Origin: Brachycybe producta | Lineage: Eukaryota; Arthropoda; Diplopoda; Playtdesmida; Andrognathidae | Assembly (NCBI GenBank): GCA_036925085.1 | Contig: JAUPFP010000004.1 | Span: forward strand, 4,230,001 to 4,294,000 | DNA length: 64,000 nt | Direction: 5' to 3' | Shown here: positions 53,701 to 62,232 of the stretch, piece by piece | Layout of the letters: every line of letters starts with the position of its first letter | How positions within the stretch are numbered: the stretch's first letter is position 1 | Made by a program: the position numbers and the translations under genes | Notes under the pieces: model-generated | What the model was told of the DNA's origin: nothing | Seen by the model: only the letters and a program-made list of their open reading frames with translations | Databases searched by the model: none

Positions 53701-54671
53701 TCGAAACTCTTCAAATAAATTCAATGCTTTAATAACCTCCTGAAAGTGCCTCCTGTCCCCAGCAAGACGCTTCGAAGCCAAAGACTTTGTTACATGATTA
53801 AAAACTAGTAATGCTCGATGTTGTACGACTTCTTCTTCTTTTTTGACAGCTTGGAGAAGAGAAGGAAGCAGCTCGGGCCAAAACTGCGGATAGTCGAGCC
53901 TCGCAATCTTAGAAATTAACACAGCCAACTGAGTTGCAATCTGAAACGAACACAAAACCATTAAAAAACGCATTAAAAATAATCCGTCGGTCCGACCGTT
54001 ACCTGGTTAATCGGCTCGTTTAAGCTGCACAACAGCTTCTGTCGTAGATCCGCTCGTTCCTCTTCGCCGATACAACCTTTAAGGACACTACAAAACACAA
54101 AAAATAATGTATAAAGTGGTTTAAACAACCTGTTACGATATCGAAACGAGCTTTACTTTGTGTGTTGCCTCCTCCAGTTTCGTTCGACTCCATTCTTTAC
54201 ATAAATAACAGCTTGAAGCCGTACGTTAACGTCCAAATCGTATTTTAGAACGACTGACTGCAAGAAAGAGAAAAGAGATAGAAAAAACCGCGACAAGAAG
54301 ATAAAAAGAAACAACCAATGATACCATGAGAGCCGAATGGAATCCAGGATTCGTTTCCCATTGCTTTAATTTCTCTTCTGCTGGTTTCAGGACGCTTGGA
54401 TCTTGACTAGACGCATGAACCAATGTCTGTAACACTTCGGTGCAATTCACATTTTCTTCGTTTCGGACTCCTACGAGAGATAAAGATATGAAACGTGAAA
54501 TAAGGCAGATTAGACCAGTGCACTCCACTGGTCTACGGTGAAATATGAACGCTTTTATTATACGGCTACTAGACGCAAAATTGATTTATAAGGATTAGTA
54601 AACAAATAATAAAGTGTGAAGATTGGCTTACCTTCTCCCCATGATCCAATACAAGCGAAATTTACGTCCAT
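26782..54671 (-). CDS. IPO11: Importin-11 (karyopherin-beta), complete, 25 coding exons
   Basis: IPO11 is a nuclear transport receptor of the importin-beta family. Known cargoes of the family member include the E2 enzyme UbcM2 and ribosomal protein RPL12. Coding exons in transcript order, high to low coordinate: 54671-54632, 54470-54325, 54257-54157, 54087-54003, 53940-53737, 53664-53427, 51778-51708, 51627-51528, 51452-51360, 51291-51136, 51058-50879, 50761-50656, 50503-50340, 50265-50225, 47490-47425, 45521-45357, 45266-45074, 44987-44908, 43765-43685, 43605-43510, 43427-43314, 41138-41017, 37149-37057, 32827-32755, 26958-26782. All phases join, giving 994 residues (human protein about 975). 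Landmarks: an importin-beta N-terminal segment (KPAEEKLKQWE, about residue 45), HEAT-type helices throughout such as HNMLRCAILTTLFHL and RRRVVWLIGQW, an acidic/basic linker (TYEDNEKEHSKRKK), then KDPIHTVELRQ near the C terminus. All introns are GT-AG except intron 13. The start is the only ATG giving the MDxN opening of the family. Confidence 0.95.
27116..27464. mobile_element. TIR element of about 350 bases in IPO11 intron 24
   Basis: Imperfect inverted ends of about 45-50 bases share the perfect block CAAACTCCGATTATTCT. The left end begins near AAGGTTAAGACGG and the right end finishes near CCACCTTAATAAC. The interior is non-coding and AT-rich, so it is probably a non-autonomous DNA transposon. 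Confidence 0.5.
27530..27592. repeat. Old dispersed repeat shared with 21279-21341
   Basis: The CTCTGAAGTCACAAGCTT block and flanking sequence align with the CTCCGACGTCACACGCTT segment near 21285 with many substitutions. Upstream flanks (ACTAGC..CATCAA and ATTAAATTA) also match. This appears to be an ancient dispersed repeat family of unknown type. Confidence 0.4.
29611..29794. mobile_element. Mariner/pogo-like MITE
   Basis: The left end CAATCAAACTTGATTATAGCG and the reverse complement of the right end CAGTCAAACTCGGTTATAGCG are clearly related terminal repeats of about 24 bases. The motif style (CAGTC..TTATAGCG) resembles pogo/Tigger-type ends. There is no coding sequence and no intact TA duplication. 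Confidence 0.5.
29872..30135. mobile_element. Tigger-like fragment with CGACTTACGACAAT repeats
   Basis: It begins CAGGCATACCACGACTTACG, close in style to Tigger/pogo ends (CAGGCATACC). It continues with three tandem CGACTTACGACAAT-like units. A degraded complementary end may lie near 30127-30135. Assignment rests on end similarity only. Confidence 0.4.
31469..32118. mobile_element. 650-base Harbinger-like non-autonomous element with TTA target duplication
   Basis: The ends read TGCCTAGTTCTCACAACCTT and continue to about 35 bases, and the right end is the reverse complement with few mismatches. The element is bounded by TTA at 31466-31468 and TTA at 32119-32121. This fits the 3-base TWA duplication of PIF/Harbinger elements. 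The interior has no transposase-like frame. A second TTCTCACAACC word near 32052 suggests internal repetition of the end. It lies in IPO11 intron 24. Confidence 0.7.
32531..32623 (-). other. Candidate alternative terminal exon of IPO11
   Basis: A good acceptor (TTTTCAG) is followed by an open segment in the phase left by exon 24. It encodes DFKDDFDGDIPKFDNSK and 13 more residues, then TAA. Joined to exon 24 by a 131-base intron, it would replace the conserved LSLKDPIHTV C terminus with a short acidic tail. I know no counterpart in other importin-11 proteins, so it may be a chance open frame. No canonical poly(A) hexamer is close by. Confidence 0.3.
35690..36330. other. GC-richer unclassified island in IPO11 intron 23
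   Basis: This stretch is clearly less AT-rich than its surroundings, with blocks such as TGCCTCGCGCGCGAGAG and GATCCCGTGGGCCTACAGC. Open frames of 60-110 residues exist on both strands but none resembles a known protein. It could be a fragment of a transposable element or a non-coding exon. I cannot tell which. Confidence 0.35.
36478..36752. mobile_element. hAT-like non-autonomous element (275 bases)
   Basis: The left end CAGAGGTTCTTAACC and the right end (reverse complement CAGGGTTTCTTAGC) match the CAGNGGTTCTNAACC style of hAT/Charlie terminal repeats. Flanking octamers AGCTAGAT and CATTAGAT share their last five bases, a possible decayed 8-base duplication. It lies in IPO11 intron 23. Confidence 0.6.
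40131..40270. mobile_element. 140-base element with perfect 22-base inverted ends
   Basis: AGTAAATCTGCACAATTCGT plus two more bases at 40131-40152 is repeated perfectly in inverse orientation at 40249-40270. The perfect match suggests recent insertion of a MITE. It lies in IPO11 intron 22. Confidence 0.65.
41709..41773. repeat. Perfect hairpin in IPO11 intron 21
   Basis: AAATATCAATATTTTTTTTT followed by AAAGAC pairs with GTCTTT and AAAAAAAAAATATTGATATT around a CGGTTA loop. The arms are about 29 bases with no mismatch seen. Confidence 0.75.
43114..43287 (+). mobile_element. tRNA-like element with inverted ends, copy 1
   Basis: The element starts ACTCGCTTTTAT and ends ATAAAAGCGAGT, a perfect 12-base terminal inverted repeat. 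Inside is a tRNA-like segment with an A box TGGTGTAGTGG (43173-43183) and a B box GGTTCAATCCC (43208-43218), correctly spaced for an internal Pol III promoter. The 3' part (CAAACAAACAAATTATGAAG, TTAAATAAAAG) is shared with the copy at 55133-55358. No acceptor stem pairs, so it is not a functional tRNA gene. It ends only 26 bases from the IPO11 exon 21 donor. Confidence 0.8.
44095..44226. mobile_element. pogo-like MITE, family P, copy 1, with TA duplication
   Basis: The left end is CAGTGAAAACCGTTTAACAGGAAA. The right end is complementary (TTTCGTTTTAAACGGTTTCTCCACTG). The element is flanked on both sides by TA, the target duplication of Tc1/mariner/pogo elements. The interior word TCTGGTCC and the following sequence recur in the copy at 58117-58257. 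It lies in IPO11 intron 18. Confidence 0.7.
46100..46470. repeat. Tandem repeat, unit about 160-175 bases, about two copies plus part of a third
   Basis: The words TTACTGT(G/A)TTT and GATTTAAT begin each unit near 46106, 46280 and 46440. TTTTTCGNATTTTAAAATTC, TGAATCTTTGG..CATTTTTAAGC and GTTTTAAGCCTTCC-like blocks recur within them. The repeat sits in IPO11 intron 15 and the copies are diverged. Confidence 0.75.
46478..46592. repeat. Long hairpin in IPO11 intron 15
   Basis: TTTTCTGTTTTAAAAAAAAT followed by ATTTCAAAATTGC pairs with CGATTTTGAAATATTTTTTT and TTAAAATAGAAAA. An inner GTACTC/GAGTAC pair is also present. It directly follows the tandem repeat. It is either a MITE or a fold-back sequence. 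Confidence 0.65.
49725..49983 (-). mobile_element. tRNA-derived SINE in IPO11 intron 14
   Basis: On the minus strand the head has the A box TAGCACGGTGG (49974-49964) and B box GGTTCGAAACC (49930-49920), spaced as in a tRNA. An unrelated GC-moderate body of about 180 bases follows and ends near CAGGAAAAAGTGGAAATC. The motifs are near consensus, so this is a fairly well-preserved SINE copy in the same orientation as the host gene. Its family differs from the element at 43114. Confidence 0.75.
50266..50339 (-). other. AT-AC (U12-type) intron 13 of IPO11, 74 bases
   Basis: The exon 13 to 14 junction restores the protein (ALKV-S-VDDFEF, human LKLTVDDFEF) only if the intron begins ATATCCTTT and ends TTGTAC. 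No in-frame GT-AG alternative works. The 5' site matches the U12 donor consensus. A perfect U12 branch sequence TTCCTTAAT sits at 50285-50277 on the minus strand, about 11-12 bases before the AC acceptor, which is the expected spacing. Confidence 0.92.
52140..52920. other. Non-coding intron 6 segment with transposon-like texture
   Basis: The segment starts with TTATGCCCGATGCACACC, which looks like a TTA duplication plus a Harbinger-style end. It also contains mixed-composition blocks and short minus-strand open frames with no recognised similarity. No partner end was found, so this is only suggestive. Confidence 0.25.
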
Positions 54672-54744
54672 TTCATCTCAAATGTCCAAAAACATTCCTA
54701 ATAAAAACAAAATTACAACAAACACACTCCGCTTTTTCAAGTAC

Positions 54745-54790
54745 AACCAAAGGAAGTGGGCGGAGTTACGAACCTTCACGTCACGATTAT
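54745..54790 (-). promoter_or_regulatory. IPO11 promoter motifs
   Basis: About 80-110 bases upstream of the IPO11 start codon is a compact cluster: an ETS-like GGAAGTG (54752-54758), a GC box GGGCGGAG (54758-54765) and a CRE-like half-palindrome CACGTCAC (54777-54784). Such clusters are common at TATA-less housekeeping promoters. Activity is inferred only from motif and position. Confidence 0.4.
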
Positions 54791-55132
54791 GATACGTCAT
54801 CGACGACCTTATTCTAACCTCCTTATCCTAAATGCCTGCTCATTTTCTTCTAATTCAATAGTAATCTTGAGAAAAAGTATGGCGTCCATATCGTCTGTTA
54901 AAACCAATAGGTGGCGCAATGTTCTGTACCCTAAGCAGTCTATCTTTAAACCAATTTTTAAACAGGAGTCACATAGAAATTATACGTCATAAAATGTTTT
55001 CAATTAAAAATAAAAAATAAATGAACGAACTTCATTTATATTTAAGTTTTATTCGATTTTTTACAGTTCACTAATAATATTTTTGAATTACAAAACAAGA
55101 AAATTAAACAAAAACATGTTTTTTTTTGTTGA

Positions 55133-55358
55133 ACTCGCTTTTATAAAAAAACGGTTTAAAAAGTAAAAAGTAAAAAAACAAACAATAATCTCTTCTTGTC
55201 TTGTTGGTGTAGTGGTTAGTGTCTCAGACTCTCAGCCCATAGTAACGTTGGTCATCGGTTCAATCCCTTGCATTGTGAATTGTTTCATTTTTTTTTCAAA
55301 TAATTCAGAAGGTGACAGTGGACAAACAAACAAATTATGAAGTTAAATAAAAGCAAGT
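55133..55358 (+). mobile_element. tRNA-like element with inverted ends, copy 2
   Basis: It has the same architecture as 43114-43287: start ACTCGCTTTTAT, end ATAAAAGCAAGT (one mismatch), A box TGGTGTAGTGG (55205-55215), B box GGTTCAATCCC (55257-55267), and the shared 3' part with AAATTATGAAGTTAAATAAA. It is 52 bases longer because of extra leader, anticodon-region and spacer sequence. It lies about 460 bases upstream of IPO11, in the IPO11-SSR2 interval. Confidence 0.8.
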
Positions 55359-55742
55359 GAAAAAAGAAATGAATGTAATTTATTTGCATTTAAATTTTAT
55401 TGTATCTAAAAAAAATTAAAAAATATTAATGAAAAAAATGAATACTAAAAAGTTGTTTAACTTTTCTTGACAATGTGTTTGTGTAACAAAGTATTTTTTT
55501 TTTGGTTCTGTTGATTCCTGAGAAGATTTCCAAAGTTTTTAAGACAAAAATTCAGAAATGCATTTAAAATGAGTTTCTGAACTAGCAAAACAGCCAAACT
55601 AATTAATTTGATTTTTTTAATTTAATTTAATTTATTATTTTATTTTTATTTTGTATTTTATTTGTATTTATTATTTTATATTTATTTATTTTATTATAAT
55701 GTATTCTTTTACTTATTTATTTTATTTTTATTTATTTTATTT

Positions 55743-56309
55743 CATAAATGACAGGAGCAAAATTCACAGGCAATTGTGCCCAGCATTAGAATTTCTTATC
55801 CTCCGCCCTTTTATGACAGCCGGACCAAGTAACAAACTAATTAGAAATTGATGACGTTCATAAAAGGGCTGAGCAAAAGAAATTCTAATGCTGGGCACAA
55901 TTGCCTGTGATAAACTGTAGTTTAATTTTGCTATTATTATCCCCTTCCCTTTTTATATTTGAAAGAGAAAATGAGCTTTTCGTTTTCTCTGGTGTGCTCA
56001 TGTGCATCATTTGTTCCTTTTTTACTCCTTTCATTTCAATTTTAGCCACCCCTCCCACTTTTTTTCAACCCTACACATTTCTCTCTTCCCCCCCCCCCCT
56101 TCTACACTTTCAAACCTTTTCCCCTCTCCAATTTAATATCATGGGGTTCCTGGATGGGAAGGGTGCAACATATAGTTGACCTTGAGAAACAAAAGCTGTT
56201 CATTTCTTCATTCATTTAAATTTATATAAATTCCGACGTGCTTCAAGGGTTTTGTACAGTGTTACTCCACACACACACACATGCACAGACCTGGGATATT
56301 ATATATATA
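55743..56309. repeat. Interspersed repeat copy A3 (MITE plus long tail)
   Basis: It is homologous over its full length to 2911-3423, including the palindromic MITE, the pyrimidine-rich tract and the ATCATGGGGTTC..GGATGGGAAGGGTGC tail. A poly-C run and several small insertions distinguish the copies. It lies between IPO11 and SSR2. Confidence 0.8.
55764..55910. mobile_element. Palindromic MITE, family A, copy 3
   Basis: This is the best preserved copy. TCACAGGCAATTGTGCCCAG plus CATTAGAATTT is matched by its exact complement at the right end (AAATTCTAATG plus CTGGGCACAATTGCCTGTGA). The centre CAAGTAACAAACTAATTAG is shared with the other copies. Confidence 0.8.
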
Positions 56310-56933
56310 ATTTTATCTTATTTTATTTTTATTTAATTTATTTTAATTATAGATCTGATGGCATCCAATCTTTCCTTTTCTTATTTCTTTTATTTTCTTT
56401 TTTGACACACAATGAGGTACACAACAGTAAACCATTTCATAGAAAAAAAACTGATTGACAACACTCAAAAGTTTTAAAAAGTAGTGATAATCGTGAAGAG
56501 AAAAGGAAAAACAAGAAAACATGAGGATGCAATGCTAATGATCTAATCAACAGGGTCCAGAACATTGCGCCATTTATTGGTTTTAGCAGACGATTTTGGC
56601 GGATTACTTTTACCAACAGCTGAAATGAGCAGGCCTTTAAGATAAGTAGGCTATGCCTTAATCTAACACATAGCCTCCAACCTCCTTGGTGCAAATATAC
56701 CCTCCTTATTCTCCTATATGCGACGGAGGCTAATTGTTACTCTGTCATTTTTTCTGGGGACGTGTCGCTTGAAGCTTGAACGTGGCGTGTGTTTGAGGGA
56801 ACAGGTAAGAAGCGAAACAGATCATTTTTCACGGTTTTAACATTTTTTTTTGTGCCGTATTTACGCAAAAAGTAGCCAAAATGTATCGTACACTTGAATT
56901 AATTGCACATTTCATTGATTTAAGCTTAAAAAG

Positions 56934-57819
56934 ATGCGTTTTTTTACATTTGGATCGACCTTTACGGTGACGTTACTATGGACTCTGATCATGTGTGCAA
57001 CACTCGTTCTGGGCACCACGGAAGATACGGGAGCTCGACTTTTAGTCGCGAAACAGATTCACAACAAGTATTTAGTCGAGGGAAAAGACATTCTTGTCGA
57101 ATACACAATTTACAACGTTGGAAACAGGTAAAATTATCTCCAGAAACAAATTGATTCAACTTCCTCCACTCTCTTTGCTGTTTGCGTTTAACTAACCTTA
57201 CCTTTACAGTGCTGCTCTTAAAGTTCAATTGACCGATGCTTCGTACCCAGAAGATACTTTCGAAGTAGTTAGGGGTCTTCTCAGCATTCATTTGGATCGT
57301 CTCGCACCGTATCCTTTCGTCTGTTCACGTTTTTTTTTTTTCGTTTTTTGTTAAATCTTGACTCTGAAGTTAACAGATCGACAAACATCAGTCATTCGGT
57401 CGTCTTAAGACCCAAAGTTCCAGGATATTTGAACTTCTCGGCAGCCGAAGTACGATACTTGTCTCTAGAAACGGCAAAAGAAGAACAGGTGATAATAACA
57501 GAACTGAGATTCTAAAGGTTCGATTCTCAAAATTTTGTTTCTCTGTTGCAGTTTGGATACAGTTCTGAGCCCGGACAAGGTGACGTTGCTTCGTTTCGTG
57601 ACTTTGACAGGAAGTTTTCGCCTCATTTCGTACGTTTGTATACAGATGAGTTGTTTATTTCCGTTTTATAAATGGTTTTTGTCTTTTATGCAGTTGGATT
57701 GGATAGCTTTTGCAATTATGACACTTCCTTCGTTGGGAATTCCATTTTTTCTTTGGTTCAAAAGCAAGTCCAGATACGCGGTTTCTACTTCTTCAAAGCA
57801 CAGCTCGAAAAAAAATTAA
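56934..57819 (+). CDS. SSR2: Translocon-associated protein subunit beta (signal sequence receptor beta), complete
   Basis: SSR2 is a subunit of the ER TRAP complex, which sits beside the Sec61 channel and helps translocation and topology of secretory and membrane proteins. Coding exons are 56934-57127, 57210-57308, 57377-57488, 57552-57629 and 57694-57819, giving 202 residues (human 183). An N-terminal signal peptide (hydrophobic [14 protein letters not shown]) comes first. The lumenal beta-sandwich follows ([35 protein letters not shown] with a likely N-glycosylation site). The conserved [15 protein letters not shown] motif then leads into one membrane span ([20 protein letters not shown]) and a short Lys-rich cytosolic tail. 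A 5' untranslated exon may end at 56804 (AACAG then GTAAGA). Intron 2 looks U12-type. Confidence 0.95.
57309..57376 (+). other. Probable U12-type GT-AG intron 2 of SSR2, 68 bases
   Basis: The donor GTATCCTTT is an exact U12-type consensus and differs from the GTAAG-like donors of the other SSR2 introns. Near the 3' end, ATCTTGAC resembles the U12 branch sequence with two departures and lies about 15 bases before the AG. The branch match is weaker than in IPO11 intron 13, so the call is probable rather than certain. Confidence 0.65.
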
Positions 57820-57835
57820 AAACTGTCTGACTTTT

Positions 57836-57841
57836 AATAAA
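57836..57841 (+). terminator. SSR2 polyadenylation signal
   Basis: AATAAA lies 17 bases past the SSR2 stop codon, predicting a very short 3' untranslated region. Confidence 0.7.
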
Positions 57842-58116
57842 GAAATCGTTTTTTGAAATGTTTGAGTTTCGTTTTTATGTTTTAGTTAATACTGATCAAT
57901 ATATAACGTTTCAAATGTACACAAAATTAAAACCTCAACCAAACACTGAATTAACTTGTAAACGTGATTCAAAACACCTTTAAATTACGTGCTGTTAATT
58001 GACCTAGTTCGTTTAGTATTTTTGATAAAAGGTGGCCCCTTAATTAAGTCAAAACTAAAACAACGCCTTTAAAAAGTGAGATTATTGACTCAAGAAAGAA
58101 AAACTGTCACAAAAGT

Positions 58117-58257
58117 GACAAAAAACCGTTTAACACAAAAACGAAAAACATGCAAATTATATCTTCTGGTCCATTTCATAAGAAAATCACAAAAATGCTT
58201 TTAACATGAAAACATAATGTAATCCCTTTAATTTCGTGTTAAACGGTTTCCATTGTG
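58117..58257. mobile_element. pogo-like MITE, family P, copy 2
   Basis: The ends ACCGTTTAACAC..AACGAAAA and AATTTCGTGTTAAACGGT are complementary. The interior TCTGGTCC followed by an AT-rich stretch matches the element at 44095-44226. The outer bases are more decayed than in copy 1, with CACAATGG in place of CAGTGAAA. It lies between the convergent SSR2 and HSD17B4 genes. Confidence 0.6.
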
Positions 58258-58433
58258 CTTCATTAAGATTTCAGAAAGTAATTGATACGGTTTCACAGTT
58301 ACTTTCCGACTTGTGAAGAAATTACATTGGATTTCATGAAAATATCCGATATGGATTGCTGTTAAATTCCCCAAAACACAAAAATTATAATTAGAAAAAT
58401 ATATTATTTATGAGCACGTAATTTAAATCCCCT

Positions 58434-58439
58434 TTTAAT
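58434..58439 (-). terminator. Candidate HSD17B4 polyadenylation signal
   Basis: The variant hexamer ATTAAA (minus strand) lies about 25 bases past the HSD17B4 stop codon. The distance is short, so this is tentative. Confidence 0.3.
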
Positions 58440-58463
58440 ATATAATTATTACTTTCAGTTACT

Positions 58464-61400
58464 TTAAAGCTTTGATTCAGCATTGAACAACGCTTGCAAT
58501 TTTCTGCTAAGCATAATATTTCCAGAAAGTTTCAATTTCCCAGATGTGAAAGCCTAGAAGAAAAATGGTTTTTTAAAAAAAATATTGTCAGAATTACGAG
58601 TGATAACTTACCTTCATCGCATCGAGTTTTCCTTGCACCAAATCCAACATGTCATCGTCTTCTAGAGTTAGAGTACACTGAGGTTTTGCATTCTCCGGTG
58701 TTCCACGATAAACTATCTTGCCACCTCCCGACGTACGCAAATCTACAGCTAATATATTACAAATAAAGCAGCTATTAAGTAAAAAAAAATACCTATAATT
58801 TCACATGTAATTAAAAAAATAGCCTCACTCCACTGAGCAGCTGCCTTTCCGTTCTTTAAAATGTTCCACAGAAAGAGAGCATTCACTTTTGCACTCAATC
58901 CAGGAACTTTCGATGCATGTTCACCAATTTTTGCAAAAACTTCATCACTTTTGAGTTCCTTTGTATTAAAAATAAAGAAATCCCTTGAGATAAACTTAAT
59001 TCGAAATGACAAATGTGTAACTCACTGAAACAGCATTTGTCTGATTATTCGACTTTGAAGACGTAGTCACATTGATCAAATCGACATAACCACCAGACAA
59101 AATTACTTCACCAGAATCTAAATTCTACCATAAGCAAAGATCATGTTATAATAAGACGCAGCCAGTGGTCGAACGGGAAATATATTGCCTTGCACTGAAC
59201 AAAGACTCTATTCTGTTCGATCCACATATTGATCTCGATGGTCTGTCCAGGAAGAACGGGTTTAACAAATCTCGCTTTCATAGAACGAAATTTCTTAGGA
59301 TCGTTATTAGCGTAACGACGAAGAACTTCTTTGGCCACAATGCCGTAAGTACAAAGCCCATGAAGAATGGGACGAGAGAAACCTATTTTAAAACACACAA
59401 ACTTCAAACATAAGAAACTTTTCTCATTAAAATTATTGATGTCGCAGAACTAACCGGCGGCTACTGCGAAATCAGGATCAATATGTAATGGATTTACATC
59501 GCCACTAAGACGATAAAAAGCCCCTTGATCTACGAATATGGTCTTCTTGACCGTTGTGTCTGGTTTACGAGAAGGTGCTTCTACGGTCGCAACTTGTTTG
59601 TCTGAAGATCGCGGACCTCCAAATTTTCCAGCACCAACGATGAAAAGCGATGATTGCGTATGTAGAACTTTTGTTTGGCCGCGATAACAATCAACTAAAA
59701 ATGTGTCACATAATGAGAGTCTATTTTTTACCAATTTATCGTAACGAATATACCGTTAAGAATTATAACTGCTCCAGAATTTTTATCGAGAATGTCTACC
59801 AACGAGACTCTCGATTCGAGAACGTCTTCTGGCAACAAAGGCTCGAGTATTTCCAAGTATTGCTCTCCATGAAGAAGCTGAAAATATATAAAAACACGAC
59901 GACGGTCGAAAGACGCGAATGAAAAACTGAAAATATTTCACTCACTTGCATTAGATTAACGTTTAATCCGTCAACACCGCCCGTTATTATTCCAGACTCA
60001 AGCATTGCCGCCTGCATCGGAACAATTCCAAAAGTTGGTAGAGGAGCAAAACCTTCGCTGTTCTCGTAAAGAAAACGCAAATGATCTTCATCTTGCGTAG
60101 AAACTCCGACTAGAAATGAAATTTTACAATCGTAACATATTAAAGACAGGAAAAATCGTAATTTCATTTTCTAAAACAAACAAATAACAAGCTTGGTTTT
60201 CTTACCACCTAAAGCATATAAAATAACATCTTTGCTTGTGTAACGAAAAGTGGAAGGTGGGAAGACGTGACGCATTGCTTTCTCCGTACTAATGCCACTC
60301 ACGTTCGAAGGAACGATGCCTCCTTTAGAGTTTTCAATTGCCTCCATAATGGAACCAAAAGAATCTGAAATAGGTTTTCAACAAATCCAAATTATGATTT
60401 TCAACAATTAAACTGCTTCACATGAGACGATATAACCATTGACGCTGTTGATAACCAAAGAATCCGTCATATCTGTCGCTTTACTCCATGCATCTCGCAC
60501 AATTTCGGGAGTAACGCCATCTCCGCTTCCGCTACGTCGCAACATCGCTCCTCGAGAACGTTGCAACTGAACTAAATCGAACATATACAAATGAAGTCTT
60601 GTTTCTGAAAACTTATTGTTTATGATACAAAAAAAATCGAAGTGTTTTAAGGCTACTTTATGAATTTTTATCTACAGTCTCGTTATAAAATTTAAATAAA
60701 AAATAAGTCTAAATTCCAAATTTCACCCCAAAAAAGTTTAAAACCTTCCCTTCAACCACACTTACATTTTCCAACCCAGCCACCAGCCGTTTCAAAGATG
60801 CCTCCATTTTCATTACAAGATTCATGACACAACCAAACTACGACAGGAGCAATGTACTCTGGACACAGCTGGCTGAAGATATCTAAAAATAAACACAAAT
60901 TCAACATTCGTTAAACCATTCCATTGATCCACCATGATTGATACGATACCTGGTGGCAAGATGTTTTCTGTGAGACGAGATGCTGCCATCGGCACTATAA
61001 CATTGATGTGAATGTTGTGTTTGGCACCTTCGATGGCCAACACGTTACTCAAACCAACCAAACCCATTTTAGCTACAAATTCAGAATCATTCTGACAGTT
61101 AAAAGCGTGTTTCAATCAACAAACATAAATCAAGAGTTCAAACCAGATCCATAGTTTGCTTGTCCAAAATTTCCACACAAACCAGCCACAGACGACGTCA
61201 TGATGATTCTAAAATTAAAAAAACCCCTCCGTTATAGAACCGATCGATCGATCAAAACTGTTTCAATTACTAACTTTCCATATTTTTGTTTGCGAAAATG
61301 TGACCAACAGGCTCGAGTCAACATGAAAGCACCACGAAGATGAACCCGTTGAACTAAATCCCAGTCATCGTCGCTCATCCTTTCGAAAGAACGATCTCGT

Positions 61401-62044
61401 AAGATACCGGCATTGTTAATCAGGATATCTGAAATAAGAAACCATGTCATGCATGCCGTTAGATTTTCTTCGTTCTCGAAGTCGGCAACTCATATGAAAC
61501 CTATTCTTCCGAAATTGTTCAATGCCGACTGCAAAATCTTTTCGGCATCTTCGACCGAATCTAAAACAGTAACGTCATTCGAATGAGTTCTCGAAAGAAG
61601 ACAATCGACTGATCGAATGTTGATTAAATTTCATGATAGCTATACTGTAGTTAGCGACAGCTTTTCCTCCGTTCTTTCTTATTTCATCGACGACGATATC
61701 GGCCACCTTCTTATTGCTTCCCTCTCCACTCGACGTGCCGCCGAGATCGTTTACTAATGATGAAAAACATAACAATTTTGTCACACCCTGTACTATGTTA
61801 TCTCTATGGTGTATACAATGTGCCTCAAAAATATCTAAATAAAATTGAAATTCTAAAATATACCAACTACGGCTGCTCCTTTCGAAGCCAAAAGCAACGC
61901 ATAAGCCTTTCCCAATCCTAAATAACAAATATAACTAAAGATTAGACTGTATTTTTGCAATAATAAACGTTATAAAAACAATTCAAACTGACCTCCACCT
62001 GCTCCTGTTACAATTGCAACTTTTCCGTCAAATTTCAAAGCCAT
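58464..62044 (-). CDS. HSD17B4: Peroxisomal multifunctional enzyme type 2 (17-beta-HSD 4), complete, 18 coding exons
   Basis: This bifunctional D-3-hydroxyacyl-CoA dehydrogenase and 2-enoyl-CoA hydratase 2 acts in peroxisomal beta-oxidation of very-long-chain and branched fatty acids. Coding exons, high to low: 62044-61993, 61917-61864, 61753-61646, 61560-61501, 61428-61275, 61208-61144, 61072-60950, 60882-60766, 60571-60437, 60364-60206, 60109-59946, 59877-59754, 59694-59455, 59382-59189, 59124-59026, 58958-58829, 58748-58612, 58553-58464. Phases close to give 734 residues (human 736). Domains: an SDR domain with TGAGGGLG (13-20), NNAG, Ser149 and Tyr162..Lys166 (ANYGSAK). The hydratase-2 hot-dog domains carry the motif [14 protein letters not shown] (499-512) with Asp504 and His509. 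A C-terminal SCP2-like domain (about 610-734) ends in the PTS1 signal SKL. The introns are mostly short, and intron 14 is GC-AG. The sequence predicts full activity. Confidence 0.97.
59125..59188 (-). other. GC-AG intron 14 of HSD17B4, 64 bases
   Basis: The frame and the family alignment (FVQCK then [16 protein letters not shown]; human [20 protein letters not shown]) require the exon to end at AAG followed by GCAATA, with acceptor GGTAG. No GT nearby keeps the frame. GC-AG introns are a known minor class of U2-type introns. Confidence 0.8.
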
Positions 62045-62232
62045 TTCAAAAAGATATCTAACTAATAATGTATTTTTCAATCTAACACAAATGAAACTGC
62101 AAGTTTAGAGCAGAATGTTGAATGCAAATGACGCAGATATCAATGACAATTTGTAATAAAAGCAACTGTTTACGTTGGTTCTCTCATAGAGTTGCATTGA
62201 AGCTATGCGGAAAAAACAACTTCTAGAGCATG

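Noticed and set aside
56989-57291. 100-codon minus-strand frame
   Set aside because: Antisense shadow of SSR2 exons 1 and 2.
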